DNA of 30,345 nt from Planctomycetota bacterium (GCA_022563615.1 JADFMZ010000002.1:1-30345); one strand, 5' to 3'; shown: positions 15,574-24,501, numbered from the stretch's first letter. Program-made: numbers and translations. Notes: a model not told the origin generated them from the sequence alone.

Positions 15574-15777
15574 CTAAACGGAGGTAGACGACTGTTCCGA
15601 GCGAACCTCCAGGATCTTCTTGCGCACCGCCTGGGCCGCCTCCTTGATGTCCTGCATGGCCTTTCGCACACGGGTTCCAGCGGCCTTATTGCCCCCGGAA
15701 GCCTTGGCGACATCGTCCACGGCAGACTCTACCAGTTCCTTCAATTGTTCATACGCCTGTACGAGCGGCTCATCCAT
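15574..15777 (-). CDS. histone H1-like Hc1 family small DNA-binding protein
   Basis: The protein has 67 residues from the ATG at 15777, chosen over a longer frame because GAGGTT lies about 9 nt upstream. It is an alpha-helical Lys/Ala/Glu-rich protein whose centre (GNKAAGTRVRKAMQDIKEAA, then RKKILEVR) matches the Hc1 family of nucleoid proteins first known from Chlamydia. The Lys/Ala/Pro-rich tail of chlamydial Hc1 is missing, and only the N-terminal core is present. Such short Hc1-like proteins are frequent in Planctomycetota and probably bind DNA non-specifically. It stands alone on the minus strand with its own likely promoter. Confidence 0.75.
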   Translation of the reverse strand: MDEPLVQAYEQLKELVESAVDDVAKASGGNKAAGTRVRKAMQDIKEAAQAVRKKILEVRSEQSSTSV

Positions 15778-16296
15778 TGTGGTTAACCTCAAAGAGAGAG
15801 TCGAAAAAAACAACTACCTCGCGCCGGACAGTGTAGCAAACCTTCGGGATGCCGCAAATCAATTTTGCTGAGCATCTTTCGGTGGTTTTTCAGCCGCAAC
15901 AGGTCTCGGTCACTCGGACCGGTTACGCGATGACATCACTCTGTGCAAGAACAGGGTGCCGACATCTTCAATCAACTGCGGCAACACCATAACCTATTGT
16001 TTCATATTAGCATATGTTGAACTGGTCGGTAGATGAGCGTGACGAGTGCATCTGCCAGTATCAAGGCGATACTAATAGAGCCAGTCGCGTTTGGTCGGAC
16101 GACAATATTGGGAATAGGGTCAGATCGGCGCAGACCCGATCCTCGCTCGGACGCGGCGAGCCGATCCATTTTGTGGAGCGTAGCCACTCAAGCATCCGAT
16201 GATTCCGCACAGGAAGAGGCCGGAGAGAAGGGCTGGAAGCCCGGTGAGACCGTCATTCGACGTCCACCATCGCCTTTCGGTAAGGATGCCACAACC
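15778..16296. other. divergent intergenic region
   Basis: The region lies between the Hc1-like gene (minus) and the TPR gene (plus). It contains a candidate minus-strand promoter at 15830-15857 and an AT-rich patch at about 15988-16022 (cctattgtttcatattagca) that could drive the plus-strand gene. The frame of the TPR gene stays open upstream to 16033, but that stretch lacks protein-like composition. Confidence 0.4.
15830..15857 (-). promoter_or_regulatory. candidate sigma-70 type promoter for the Hc1-like gene
   Basis: Read on the minus strand, TTGCGG (15857-15852), a 16-nt spacer and TGC-TACACT (-10 at 15835-15830, with an extended TG) lie about 50 nt upstream of the start codon. Matches are partial, so this is a candidate only. 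Confidence 0.3.
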
Positions 16297-17556
16297 ATGC
16301 GTTGGCAGGGATGCCTGATCCTGGCGGTTGCGACGACGACCGGCGCTGTTGTCGTCGGGCAGGAACACGTGGCCGTTCACGCGCGCGTGTTCGATATCGC
16401 CTACGAAGTGCGCGACGACGCATTGCCTCTGACCTCGGTAGCGCTTTGGTACACGCTCGACCGAGGGGAAACCTGGCAAGACTACAGCCCGGATGAGGAT
16501 CGGCAATCTCCGATCACGTTTCACGCCCCAACCGAAGGGCTGTTCGGGTTCTTCCTCGTGCTGACGAACGCAACGGGTGCTTCGAGCCAACCCCCGACGC
16601 CGTCCACGGCGCCTCAACTGTGGGCATTTGTCGATGACACTCCGCCGGTCGTTCAACTGCATCCGATTCGTCCATCCACAGCCTTAGGTCGGCGGGTGCT
16701 TCAGATCCGGTGGACCGCCATTGATGCGCACTTGTTGCCGAGGCCCGTGGAGATTAGCTACCGGTCCTTGCCGGATGACACCTGGAATCCGGTGACCCCG
16801 AATCCGCTGGCCAACACCGGACGCTTCGATTGGCGCAGTCCGGAAAACCTTGTGGGCTCGGTCTCCGTGCGGGTAACGGTCCAGGACCAGGGTGGCCATC
16901 GTGTCCACAGCGAGGCCCAGATCGTTGAGATTCCGCCCGTCACGGCGGAACTGGCTTCATTGACGCGGTCGAGCCTCGGCGCCAAGGCGGGATTGCCTTT
17001 GGGCATCGGAACATCCGCCCTGACCGGCTCGAAACGCGCCAACGATCTGGCGGATCGCCTCTTCGCCGAAGCCCAGAGGCATGGAGATCGCGGCGAGTAT
17101 CGAAACGCGATCGCTCAACTGCGCGAGGCCGTTCGGCTCAATCCAAAAATGACCGAGGCGTTTGCCCGGATGGGCGGCATGCTCTATCGTCTCGGCGACC
17201 TGGATCGGGCGTTGACCTCGTACAATATCGCCCTGCAACAACAGCCCAACCTACGTTCGGCGCTGGGAGGGTCGGCCCGGGTCTACATGCAGAAAAAGGA
17301 TTATGTGATGGCGTCGGATCGGCTCCGCGCCGCCTTGAGGTACGATCCCAAGGACGCCCGGATGTGGATGCACCTGGGCGATGTCGCCGTCTATCAGGGG
17401 GACGAGATGTTGGCGCACGAGTGCTACACGCGGGCCACGCAAATGGATCCTGAGGCGCTCGATGTCGTGGAAGAGGCTCGCAAACGGTTGGCGGTCATGG
17501 CGGAAGTGTCCCGCACGTATCGGCGTGGGGGCCGGCCGCAGACGGCAGCTCCATAG
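16297..17556 (+). CDS. secreted beta-sandwich and TPR-repeat protein
   Basis: The protein has 419 residues. ATG 16297 is chosen because AAGGA lies about 10 nt upstream and a signal peptide follows (hydrophobic CLILAVATTTGAVVVG, cleavage near residue 22). Residues about 25-115 and 115-215 look like two beta-rich, Ig-like modules (ALWYTLDRGETWQDYSP; then VQLHPIRPSTALGRRVLQI). From about 250 to 395 there are at least four tetratricopeptide repeats (for example AIAQLREAVRLNPKMTEAFA and ALTSYNIALQQQPNLRSALG). It should be a periplasmic or surface scaffold. The partner is unknown. It is 15 bp upstream of holA, but a functional link is not evident. Confidence 0.8.
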   Translation: MRWQGCLILAVATTTGAVVVGQEHVAVHARVFDIAYEVRDDALPLTSVALWYTLDRGETWQDYSPDEDRQSPITFHAPTEGLFGFFLVLTNATGASSQPPTPSTAPQLWAFVDDTPPVVQLHPIRPSTALGRRVLQIRWTAIDAHLLPRPVEISYRSLPDDTWNPVTPNPLANTGRFDWRSPENLVGSVSVRVTVQDQGGHRVHSEAQIVEIPPVTAELASLTRSSLGAKAGLPLGIGTSALTGSKRANDLADRLFAEAQRHGDRGEYRNAIAQLREAVRLNPKMTEAFARMGGMLYRLGDLDRALTSYNIALQQQPNLRSALGGSARVYMQKKDYVMASDRLRAALRYDPKDARMWMHLGDVAVYQGDEMLAHECYTRATQMDPEALDVVEEARKRLAVMAEVSRTYRRGGRPQTAAP

Positions 17557-17571
17557 TTTTCCCGAACGATC

Positions 17572-18540
17572 ATGCAACCCTCATCCAACGCACCACCCGG
17601 CGTTTATGCCATCGTAAGTTCGGAAGGCTTGCTGCGCACTGAGGCGCTCGCACGGTTTCTGGAAGCGCTGGGGGATTCATTGGACCCGTTTGGTCCGGTG
17701 CGGGTGGATGGTCGGTCCGCCGGTCCGGCGGCTGTGCTGGACGACGTCCGAACGCCTTCGCTGATGGGGCATCGCGTGGTCATCGTGGACGACGCGGACG
17801 GGTTCATCTCGGCTCACCGCCAGTTGTTGGAAAAGTACTGCGCTAAACCTGCACCCGGCGGGACGCTTGTCTTGCTGTGCAGCACTCTTCCCAAGAACAC
17901 GAAGCTGAACAAGATAATCGACAAACAGGGGCGCGTTCTGCGCTGTGAGGCCCCCCGAGGCGCCGCATGCATCGCATGGATCGTCGAGCGGGCGCGAAAC
18001 CTCTATGGCAAGCGCATAGCCCCCGGGGCGGCCAGAAGACTGCGTGACCATTCCGGAGATCAACTAGGCCGACTGGACTCCGAACTTTCCAAGCTGTGCA
18101 CCTTCGTCGGCGAACGGGCCGACATAACGGCTGACGATGTTGGCGCTCTGACCGGGCGGTATCGAGAAGAAAAGGTGTTTGCCGTGATGGATGCGATCGC
18201 CAGCGGCCAGCCGTCGGAAGCGCTGCACCACTGGGAGCAGGTGTTGGCTACGGATCGAGCCGCTCCCGCCCGGGCGATCGGCGGTTTGTCCTGGAGCGTC
18301 GGTCAATTGCTGAAAGCTCGGAGCGAATGGGAGCAGGGCGCCGACCTGCGGGCTTTGGCGCCGCGTTTCTTTACCGATGCGGATACGCTGAAACGCCGGC
18401 TCGAGCGAGCGCCAAGGGCGCGGCTCGAACAATGGCAACGTGATTTACTAGCTGCGGATCTGGCGATCAAAACCGGCGCCTCCGGCGCCGACGTCGCCAT
18501 CGAAAAATTCATCGTACGACACGCCGCGCGTGCGGGCTGA
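17572..18540 (+). CDS. holA: DNA polymerase III delta subunit (clamp loader)
   Basis: The protein has 322 residues. It has the three-domain layout of HolA: an N-terminal RecA-like part (VYAIVSSEGLLRTEALARFL; DDVRTPSLMGHRVVIVDDAD; TLVLLCSTLPKNTKL), a lid region (GAARRLRDHSGDQLGRLDSE, LSKLCTF) and a C-terminal collar (YREEKVFAVMDAIASGQPSE to the end). Like other delta subunits it has no Walker A. It opens the beta clamp during loading of the replicative polymerase. It is divergent but close to the usual 330-340 residues, as in other planctomycetes. The gene lies between unrelated secreted proteins rather than next to lptE or rpsT. Confidence 0.85.
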   Translation: MQPSSNAPPGVYAIVSSEGLLRTEALARFLEALGDSLDPFGPVRVDGRSAGPAAVLDDVRTPSLMGHRVVIVDDADGFISAHRQLLEKYCAKPAPGGTLVLLCSTLPKNTKLNKIIDKQGRVLRCEAPRGAACIAWIVERARNLYGKRIAPGAARRLRDHSGDQLGRLDSELSKLCTFVGERADITADDVGALTGRYREEKVFAVMDAIASGQPSEALHHWEQVLATDRAAPARAIGGLSWSVGQLLKARSEWEQGADLRALAPRFFTDADTLKRRLERAPRARLEQWQRDLLAADLAIKTGASGADVAIEKFIVRHAARAG

Positions 18541-18579
18541 CCCACGGAGGGCGGCGAGCAAACCGGCAGGGATGCCCGA

Positions 18580-19842
18580 ATGATAAGTACTGGCAAAGAT
18601 CGTCTGATTGTCTCACTTGTGTTTGCGGTTTCGGGAATCCTGCTGCCCGGCGGGTGCAGTGGCCCGCGAGGCGTTTGGCGGGAGCGATCGGCAAACCCTG
18701 CCGACGCGCCGCCGCCGGCGGGATCTGCCTCCTACAGACCGGCTGATGCTCCAAGGCGTCGCCTTGATCTTGCTGCGATCGAGGAGTTCCTCGAACGTAC
18801 GAATGAGTACCACTTCCGCAACGCACCGTTAGCGCCTTTGGCGCCGGCGGAGGCCACGCCGGCGGCTATGCCGTCGGTCGATCCAACGCCTCGTGCTCGG
18901 ACAGCGTCGTCATCGGAAACCATTCCGGCGCCCCCCGTGCTGGAGCAACACGACGGCGCCCTGGCCAACGCGCAGATGACGCTGCCGAATCGTTCCCCCG
19001 AACGTCCCCCTCCGACGCTTCCCGTGTTGCAGTCCGTTTCGATCGTGGTTCCCATCGCGGGTGAGCCGAACGCCCACGATCACGAGAGATCCCAAACCAC
19101 AAACGCACCGATGGACGCGGCGCCGTCCGATCAGGGGCCGTTGATCCACCAACTGCTTACCCGGCTACAATCGCAAGCGGAAACGGGCGCCGACGTGGAG
19201 GCCGAGTGGCGCCTGCGACTCGTACAACTCGCTGCCGGCAGAGACAATCAGGCCGTCCAACCTTCTCCCGATCTGTCCGAAGGAGCGAACGGATTGCTCA
19301 CGGCGTTGTTCAAGACCGTGGTGGCCCTGCGTGATCGGTTGCGAAATCCGATGTCCACGGGGACGACGGCGCTGGAAGCCGCCGAAGAACTTCGCTACAA
19401 GCTGGCGGAGCACATGGATCCGGTTGTTTCGACGATCGCTTTGTGCCGTCGGGTCGTAACGTTCGGCGTGTACGACGAGATGAGCCCTGCGGATTTCATC
19501 GCAGGCCGCACGATCCAAACCATCGTGTACTGCGAGATTCGCAACTTCCAATCGCAGCTGCAAGAGGGCGGTCTGTTTGAAACCCGATTGGGAACCCGCT
19601 TGGAGCTTCTGACGACCGATGGCCAATCCATGTGGCAGTACGAGGAGCCTGACATTGTGGATCTATGCCGGCAGCGCCGGATGGATTTTTTCATCGCACA
19701 ACGCGTCGCGCTGCCGCCCACGCTTCCCGCCGGCGAGTACGTTTTGAAGGTGCTGGTTGAGGACAAACTCTCCGGGCGGGCGCACGAGGCCGTCTATCCA
19801 CTAACCCTGTCATCCGCGTTTTCCGTCGCCAAGGGATTGTGA
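18580..19842 (+). CDS. lipoprotein of unknown function
   Basis: The protein has 420 residues. A hydrophobic signal (LIVSLVFAVSGILLPGG) ends in a lipobox-like PGGCSG, so the mature N-terminal Cys is near residue 26. Residues about 30-190 are low complexity, rich in Pro, Ala, Thr and Ser, probably an unstructured periplasmic spacer. The C-terminal half is ordered: a helical stretch (about 190-275), then a beta-rich domain (RVVTFGVYDEMSPADFIAGR; IVYCEIRNFQSQLQEGG; MDFFIAQRVALPPTLPAGEY). I recall that last pattern from planctomycete hypothetical proteins but know no function. It is 39 bp downstream of holA. Confidence 0.75.
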   Translation: MISTGKDRLIVSLVFAVSGILLPGGCSGPRGVWRERSANPADAPPPAGSASYRPADAPRRRLDLAAIEEFLERTNEYHFRNAPLAPLAPAEATPAAMPSVDPTPRARTASSSETIPAPPVLEQHDGALANAQMTLPNRSPERPPPTLPVLQSVSIVVPIAGEPNAHDHERSQTTNAPMDAAPSDQGPLIHQLLTRLQSQAETGADVEAEWRLRLVQLAAGRDNQAVQPSPDLSEGANGLLTALFKTVVALRDRLRNPMSTGTTALEAAEELRYKLAEHMDPVVSTIALCRRVVTFGVYDEMSPADFIAGRTIQTIVYCEIRNFQSQLQEGGLFETRLGTRLELLTTDGQSMWQYEEPDIVDLCRQRRMDFFIAQRVALPPTLPAGEYVLKVLVEDKLSGRAHEAVYPLTLSSAFSVAKGL

Positions 19843-20110
19843 GGATCGGATTGCGGATGGCTGTACGGCCTCGGCGTCGTTGTAACTATATGATACGTAA
19901 TAGTTTATTGGATAGCCCCCCGATATCGTCTATTGGGCGATCGGTTTTGCGCTTTCCCCCCACACTTTCCGGGTTTCGCTTTGGCTTGGTACTTGGCGCA
20001 GACGGAGGGCGCGGTAGTATTCGGTCGGCTTGTCACGAGTGTCTTGGGTGAACGGCGCGGTTCGCGGACGCTCGGTATTGACCCTATTTCATGTATTGGG
20101 AGTTAAATCG
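19843..20110. other. leader and promoter region of the barrel-protein gene
   Basis: This is a 268-bp gap with no convincing gene. It contains a 32-bp AT-rich island at 19879-19910 (ttgtaactatatgatacg) that stands out from the GC-rich surroundings and is the best place for a promoter, although no clean -35/-10 pair with normal spacing is seen. Confidence 0.35.
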
Positions 20111-20998
20111 ATGTATCGAACGCTTACAGTGTTGTGTGCAATGGCGGTCGCCGGGTCGGCCATCGCCCAGGAATCCGAGGTAACGCAGGTGACGACCACA
20201 ACTACGATGTCGGGTTCCACTGATCTCATCGGTGGTTTGTGGTTCATGGACGATGCTACGGTTCTCGAGACCGGGGCAGTGGATCTGCGGTTCATGTTCG
20301 GTTTTCAGACGGGCGGAGAACCCTTCAACAACGGTGATGCCGATGATGACTTCGTCCTCACACCCAGTCTTTACTGGGGTGCTGCGGAAAACCTGGAGGT
20401 CTTCGCCTCGGTTCCCATCTGGATGGGAGACGGTGGAGACGCCGGTGCTCTGGATGAGGGCAACTTCGACACCAACGTCGGCTTCACATGGCGCATTGCG
20501 GATCCGGTGGATGGGATGCATGCGATGGCGTTGAAATCTAGTTTCCGTATTCCAACGGGAGACAACTCAAACGGGATCGATTTCGAAGAACGGTTGATCC
20601 TGACCAACGAGTACGACAGCGGCATTCGTTCGCACTTCAACATCTATGGCAAGACCGTGAACTCAGACAACTGGAAGAGCGCCGGCGGCAGTGGGTCGTT
20701 TGGATCCTCTGACAATTTTGACGATCGCGACAGCTTCCGTCATTTCCAATGGGGCGTTGTGTTGGGCATGGACGGCCCGCTTTGTTCCGATGGCGCGGTG
20801 CGCTGGGTTCTGGACTACGTCAACCGAACCAGCACGCACTACGGCCGCTCCAACGTCAACACGCTTGAAACCGGTTGGGAATGGGCGATGTCGGACTTCG
20901 AGAATCTGGGCATGTCCCTGCAGTTCGGTCTGGATCATGCGGGTGACGCGCCCAACTTCGGTGCGACGATTGCTTACACGCATGCCCTGACCTACTAA
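20111..20998 (+). CDS. outer-membrane beta-barrel-like protein (putative porin/transporter)
   Basis: The protein has 295 residues. ATG 20111 has GGGAG about 9 nt upstream and is followed by a clean signal peptide (YRTLTVLCAMAVAGSAIA, cleaved before QES). The mature protein is acidic and built of alternating amphipathic strands with many aromatic residues (VDLRFMFGFQTGG, LEVFASVPIWMGDG, NVGFTWRIADP, MALKSSFRIPTGDN, HFNIYGKTVN, FRHFQWGVVLGMDG). It ends ATIAYTHALTY, a strand with a terminal aromatic residue as is usual for outer-membrane barrels. The layout resembles MetA-type/putative transporter barrels. A strong terminator follows, so it is probably a monocistronic, well expressed gene. Confidence 0.75.
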   Translation: MYRTLTVLCAMAVAGSAIAQESEVTQVTTTTTMSGSTDLIGGLWFMDDATVLETGAVDLRFMFGFQTGGEPFNNGDADDDFVLTPSLYWGAAENLEVFASVPIWMGDGGDAGALDEGNFDTNVGFTWRIADPVDGMHAMALKSSFRIPTGDNSNGIDFEERLILTNEYDSGIRSHFNIYGKTVNSDNWKSAGGSGSFGSSDNFDDRDSFRHFQWGVVLGMDGPLCSDGAVRWVLDYVNRTSTHYGRSNVNTLETGWEWAMSDFENLGMSLQFGLDHAGDAPNFGATIAYTHALTY

Positions 20999-21014
20999 GT
21001 TGATTGTCCAACGC

Positions 21015-21040
21015 GCCACGAGTCGCTGTACTCGTGGCGA
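21015..21040 (+). other. perfect 10-bp hairpin after the barrel gene
   Basis: CGCCACGAGT (21015-21024), loop cgctgt, ACTCGTGGCG (21031-21040). It has no T-tract. It lies 16 bp after the stop and 23 bp before the terminator stem, so it may protect the mRNA 3' end. The loop-plus-stem form (cacgagt/actcgtg) is also like other dispersed planctomycete palindromes. Confidence 0.6.
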
Positions 21041-21063
21041 CCATCGAATTCAGTGAATCCAGG

Positions 21064-21100
21064 GGAAGCCCGGGCCGGCACGGTTCGGGCTTCCTTTTTT
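21064..21100 (+). terminator. strong intrinsic terminator
   Basis: A 14-bp stem (arms 21064-21077 and 21081-21094, GGAAGCCCG outer part, two internal G-U pairs, 3-nt loop GCA) is followed directly by TTTTTTG. It has the classic Rho-independent form and would end the barrel-protein transcript. Confidence 0.9.
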
Positions 21101-21170
21101 GTTATGCCGAGGTGTTCGCGTGACCGCGATCAAGGTTTCAGGGGGCGGGCACATTGCACGCCGGTGATGT

Positions 21171-21980
21171 ATGAAGATCGGCATCCTGACCAGTGTCGAG
21201 ACGCGCCATCGATACTTCGTTAATGCCGTTCGCGCGCGTTTCGAGGTAGCCGCCGTCGCCTATGAAGAGACGGGCTACTCGCCGGCAGACGTGGACGCGC
21301 GCGATCTGAACCGCCGTGAAACGGGCGTCCTAGCCGACCATTTCGCGGAGCGGGCCCGGCAGGAGTTGATCTTCTTCGGCGCCCAGGCCGACGTTCTGGT
21401 CGATGGGCCGCTCTCCGCGGTTCGCCACATGCGCCCCGGTGATCTCAACTCTCACGATACGCTTGCCTTTCTCGAATCGTCGGGTGTGGATACCGTGGTC
21501 GTGTTCGGAACGAACTTGATCCAAGCGCCGCTGTTGGAGCGGTTTGCCGGCCGAATCGTCAATCTGCACTTGGGGCTATCACCTTACTACCGGGGAACGG
21601 GCACCAACTTCTATCCGCTGGTCAACGAGGAACCGCAATATGTCGGCGCGACGATCCACGTCATTGATGCGGGCATCGACAGCGGTCCGATTTTAGCCCA
21701 CGCTCGACCGGAAATCGTCGCGGATGACGGTCCCCACACGATAGGCTGCAAGGCCATCCAGGCCGGCATTGACAAGCTCCTTCACGTACTGCCCCAATGG
21801 CACGACGGGCGACGGACACCCGTCCCGCAATGGCCGATTTCCAACGCGCGGGTCTATCTTCGCAAGGATTACCATCCCCTTCAGGTTGTGGAACTCTACA
21901 AGAAACTTGAAAGCGGGATGATCGCGCGTTACGTCGAGCGGGTGAGGCATCAGCCTGCCGGAATTAGGTTGATCGAGTAA
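21171..21980 (+). CDS. formyltransferase-family enzyme
   Basis: The protein has 269 residues. It belongs to the fold of methionyl-tRNA and sugar-nucleotide N-formyltransferases. The catalytic triad is visible: N131 and H133 in RIVNLHLGLSPYYRG, and D170 in HVIDAGIDSGPIL, with His-Asp spacing almost equal to that of Fmt. The C-terminal OB domain of Fmt is missing, and the N-terminal part (MKIGILTSVETRHRYFVNAV) is of the type found in surface-sugar formyltransferases. Transfer of a formyl group from 10-formyl-tetrahydrofolate to an amino sugar or a similar amine is therefore more likely than tRNA formylation. The substrate is unknown. There are no polysaccharide genes next to it in the window. 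Confidence 0.8.
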   Translation: MKIGILTSVETRHRYFVNAVRARFEVAAVAYEETGYSPADVDARDLNRRETGVLADHFAERARQELIFFGAQADVLVDGPLSAVRHMRPGDLNSHDTLAFLESSGVDTVVVFGTNLIQAPLLERFAGRIVNLHLGLSPYYRGTGTNFYPLVNEEPQYVGATIHVIDAGIDSGPILAHARPEIVADDGPHTIGCKAIQAGIDKLLHVLPQWHDGRRTPVPQWPISNARVYLRKDYHPLQVVELYKKLESGMIARYVERVRHQPAGIRLIE

Positions 21981-22042
21981 TTGACATGACTTCCCAAACG
22001 TAAGTGCGATGGCCTCGCTGTTCGACAGGCGTTGCTTCGCGG

Positions 22043-22489
22043 TCAGGACGACGGCGATTCCATCGGGGCGCAAGATTGTCCCGGGCCGATCCGATCGCGA
22101 AAGCCGTACGCGGAGTGCTCGGCGCCGATCGGCAGGCTGCCGGCGTCGGCAAAGTCAAGTTCCAGCATGGCCTTGACAAGGGTTTCGCCCGTACCGGGGA
22201 ATGCGTCAACCTTGGTCGATCCGGGATTGGGGATGATGATCCAGAAGTTGCCCTTAGCCACAACGCGATCACGCAGCTTGCATGCAAAGTAGAGAGCCTC
22301 GTCCAAGATTTTTGGGGCGATCAAGGCGGCGTCGATCGGGCCGGTGGGCGGTCGGATGGCGCCGGCAAGGCACTTTTCGATGATTCGCCGAGTGTGGATA
22401 TCGTGCCCGCCGAGCCAGACGCGCGTACCCGGCTCAAAGTTCCACGGGGGAACCATCGACGCCTGGCTGTTGATCTTCCCGTCCGACAT
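22043..22489 (-). CDS. DUF3052-like protein
   Basis: The protein has 148 residues from the ATG at 22489 (an upstream TTG at 22498 is possible). The pattern resembles DUF3052: a PGTRVWLGGHD strand-loop, a central DAALIAPKILDEALYFACKL segment, then RDRVVAKGNFWIIIPNP, a late strand LVKAMLELDFADAGSLP and AEHSAYGFRDR. This is a small Rossmann-like fold reminiscent of a methyltransferase that has lost its SAM loop. No catalytic residues can be named. The plus-strand open frame over the same DNA has shadow composition (Arg/Gly/Ala-rich), which supports the minus strand. It is convergent with the formyltransferase. Confidence 0.6.
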   Translation of the reverse strand: MSDGKINSQASMVPPWNFEPGTRVWLGGHDIHTRRIIEKCLAGAIRPPTGPIDAALIAPKILDEALYFACKLRDRVVAKGNFWIIIPNPGSTKVDAFPGTGETLVKAMLELDFADAGSLPIGAEHSAYGFRDRIGPGQSCAPMESPSS

Positions 22490-22890
22490 CCAACGCAACT
22501 CGCAGCTTTAGCGACGGCGATGCTCCAGCCCGGTTGTCCTCCGTCCGGTAAGCATCGCCTAGGTGTAAGACCCTAGCCAGGTCGCAGGGCACGGAACCTG
22601 TTTCAGGCCTCAGTGTACACGGATAGATCGCGCCCCGCCGCTCCAACGGTTCCAGATCCTCAGATCACGACGCAGTTTTGGTCAACATGGCCGCCCTTTT
22701 GCTCGATATCAACCCTGAGCAGATCGAAGGCGCCGCGGACGGATCCCCCGTCGTGGCGCGCGACATCCAATCGCAGTCGGGGTGGACCGCCGGTATCCAG
22801 GTTGTAGCAGCGTCCTTCAAACGAGGGTAACGCTCGGGCGGCGCATAGTGTTGCGCCGACAGACCGCACCGGTGAAGCCGAGCCGTCCCG
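22490..22890. other. divergent intergenic region, no certain gene
   Basis: This is 401 bp between the DUF3052-like gene and fapA. Two overlapping short frames look mildly protein-like: plus 22687-22830 (47 residues, starting MAALLLDINPEQ) and minus 22660-22869 (69 residues, GTG start). Neither has a good ribosome binding site or known similarity. A small palindrome, CTAGG..CCTAG, lies at about 22559-22577. No flagellar sigma-28 or sigma-54 promoter was recognised. Confidence 0.35.
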
Positions 22891-24408
22891 ATGAGCACGC
22901 AGGCGTCACCCAAAGCAGGGCTTGTGGTTGTCACGGTTGCCGAAGACCTGATGACCGCCTCAATCCACCTTCGAGACCCCGCCCACGCCGCAGGTCTTGA
23001 GGTCCACGAAGTGTCCGCCGCCTTGTCCGCCGAGGGTGTGGTCGTGGATGATGCGGTCCGGAAGCGTATTGAGGAATTCATCAGGCTTTCCCCCAGCGGT
23101 CAGCCTAGCCCGGAAGGATTTGTTGCAGCCAAGGGCCTGCCGACTTCAAACGGACAAAGCGAGGCATTCGTCTGGGATCCCGACCTGCAAAGCCGACAGG
23201 CTGAATGGCAATCCGACGCGCCGGTCAACTATTACGCACTCAACTCGATCATCACCGTCGAGAAAGACGCCGTCCTGGGCACACTCACTCCGCTGGTTCC
23301 AAGTCGCCCCGGCCGAAACGTCAAGGGTGAGCCCGTGGACCCGACCGTAGAGCCCGAGCCGCTGGTGATCGGCGACACCATTCGCCGCTGCCCCGACGAC
23401 CCCAGCAGGTTGATCAGCAACCTGGCCGGCAAAGTCCTACAAAAAGGCCAACACCTTTCGATCGAAGAGGTTCTTCTCGTATCCGGAGACGTCAATTTCG
23501 CGATAGGCAATATCGATTCCACAACCGCCGTCCATGTCAATGGTTCGGTTATGGATCGCTTCGAAGTCCGATCGCGGAGGTCCATTACCGTTGGCGGTGA
23601 GATTGAGGCCGCCGTCGTTGCCGCCGGGGAAGATGTGGTTGTGCGCAACGGCATTATCAGCCGCAACGTCGGAAGCGTCGCCGCCGGCGGGCGTATCGTC
23701 GCCAAGTTCTGCTCCGAGGCTGTCCTGACTTGCGCAGGCGATCTGGCCGTGATATCGCAACTCTTGAATTGTCGGGTCCGGACCGACGGCGAGCTTCAGG
23801 CTGAACAGGCCAGCATCATTGGCGGACATGTCTATGCCAGGCTCGGTGGGCGAGTAGGGGTTCTCGGCAGCGATGCGGGAATACCGACACGCGTCTTTCT
23901 CGGTGTGCGCCCCAATGCACTGGTCGAGATCGTTACGATCGACGATCGAATCCAACGCACGCGCGACGTCATCCAGGGCATACGCCATACGGTCCAACCC
24001 CTGCTCGACAACCTCAAGCGTCTTACCCCGACACAACGGGAAAAGGCGACCGAACTGATGTTCAAGGCCGAAGAGGCACAGGCGCAGGTTGAATCCGAGG
24101 GTGAACGGCGCGAACAGATCCTGGAAGCGGCGGGCGGCAACGGCAATCCACGCTTGATCGTCTCCACATTGATCCAATCGGGGGTGACGATCAGCCTTGG
24201 GACGCGGGTCACCGTCTTTCGTGAGGAACTCAAAGGCCCCGTCTCCATCGAACAACGCAAGATTCGCAACGTGACCGAGCTGGTCGCGGTCAATACGCTT
24301 ACGGGCTCGGTGCAGATTCTGACCAGTCAGAAGATGCCGCTCGACGTTCTGAACGAACAGTACGAGCCGTTGTCCGCATTGAACCCCCCAATCCGCCGGG
24401 ACGCATAA
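22891..24408 (+). CDS. fapA: FapA (DUF342) flagellar assembly-type protein
   Basis: The protein has 505 residues. The central part is the DUF342 signature: NSIITVEKDAVLGTLTPLVP, SRPGRNVKGEP and LVSGDVNFAIGNIDSTTAVHV are the usual conserved blocks. A right-handed parallel beta-helix follows, with repeating turns (GSVMDRFEVRSRRSITVGGE; GEDVVVRNGIISRNVG; GGRIVAKFCSEAVLTC) to about residue 340. A coiled coil (about 350-410) and a small beta domain finish the protein. FapA proteins are linked to polar flagellum placement and assembly in other bacteria and often lie near flagellar genes. Here fliD follows, which supports that reading. It is cytoplasmic by composition (no signal or membrane helix). 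Confidence 0.88.
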   Translation: MSTQASPKAGLVVVTVAEDLMTASIHLRDPAHAAGLEVHEVSAALSAEGVVVDDAVRKRIEEFIRLSPSGQPSPEGFVAAKGLPTSNGQSEAFVWDPDLQSRQAEWQSDAPVNYYALNSIITVEKDAVLGTLTPLVPSRPGRNVKGEPVDPTVEPEPLVIGDTIRRCPDDPSRLISNLAGKVLQKGQHLSIEEVLLVSGDVNFAIGNIDSTTAVHVNGSVMDRFEVRSRRSITVGGEIEAAVVAAGEDVVVRNGIISRNVGSVAAGGRIVAKFCSEAVLTCAGDLAVISQLLNCRVRTDGELQAEQASIIGGHVYARLGGRVGVLGSDAGIPTRVFLGVRPNALVEIVTIDDRIQRTRDVIQGIRHTVQPLLDNLKRLTPTQREKATELMFKAEEAQAQVESEGERREQILEAAGGNGNPRLIVSTLIQSGVTISLGTRVTVFREELKGPVSIEQRKIRNVTELVAVNTLTGSVQILTSQKMPLDVLNEQYEPLSALNPPIRRDA

Positions 24409-24501
24409 GCAAACCCGGATCATTTCCAGGGAATTCCAACAAACCTGAGTGTCTGGAGCGTCTGCCGGGCTAGAGGGCCGGGCTCCGGGAGGCCGATAAA
24501 C

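Noticed and set aside
16033..16296. N-terminal extension of the TPR protein
   Set aside because: It is not protein-like, and a ribosome site plus signal peptide support the start at 16297.
22660..22869. Small minus-strand gene upstream of the DUF3052-like gene
   Set aside because: There is no ribosome site and no known similarity, and an equally plausible frame exists on the other strand.
23437..24423. Long minus-strand open frame (328 codons)
   Set aside because: It is antisense to fapA, whose DUF342 motifs are clear on the plus strand.
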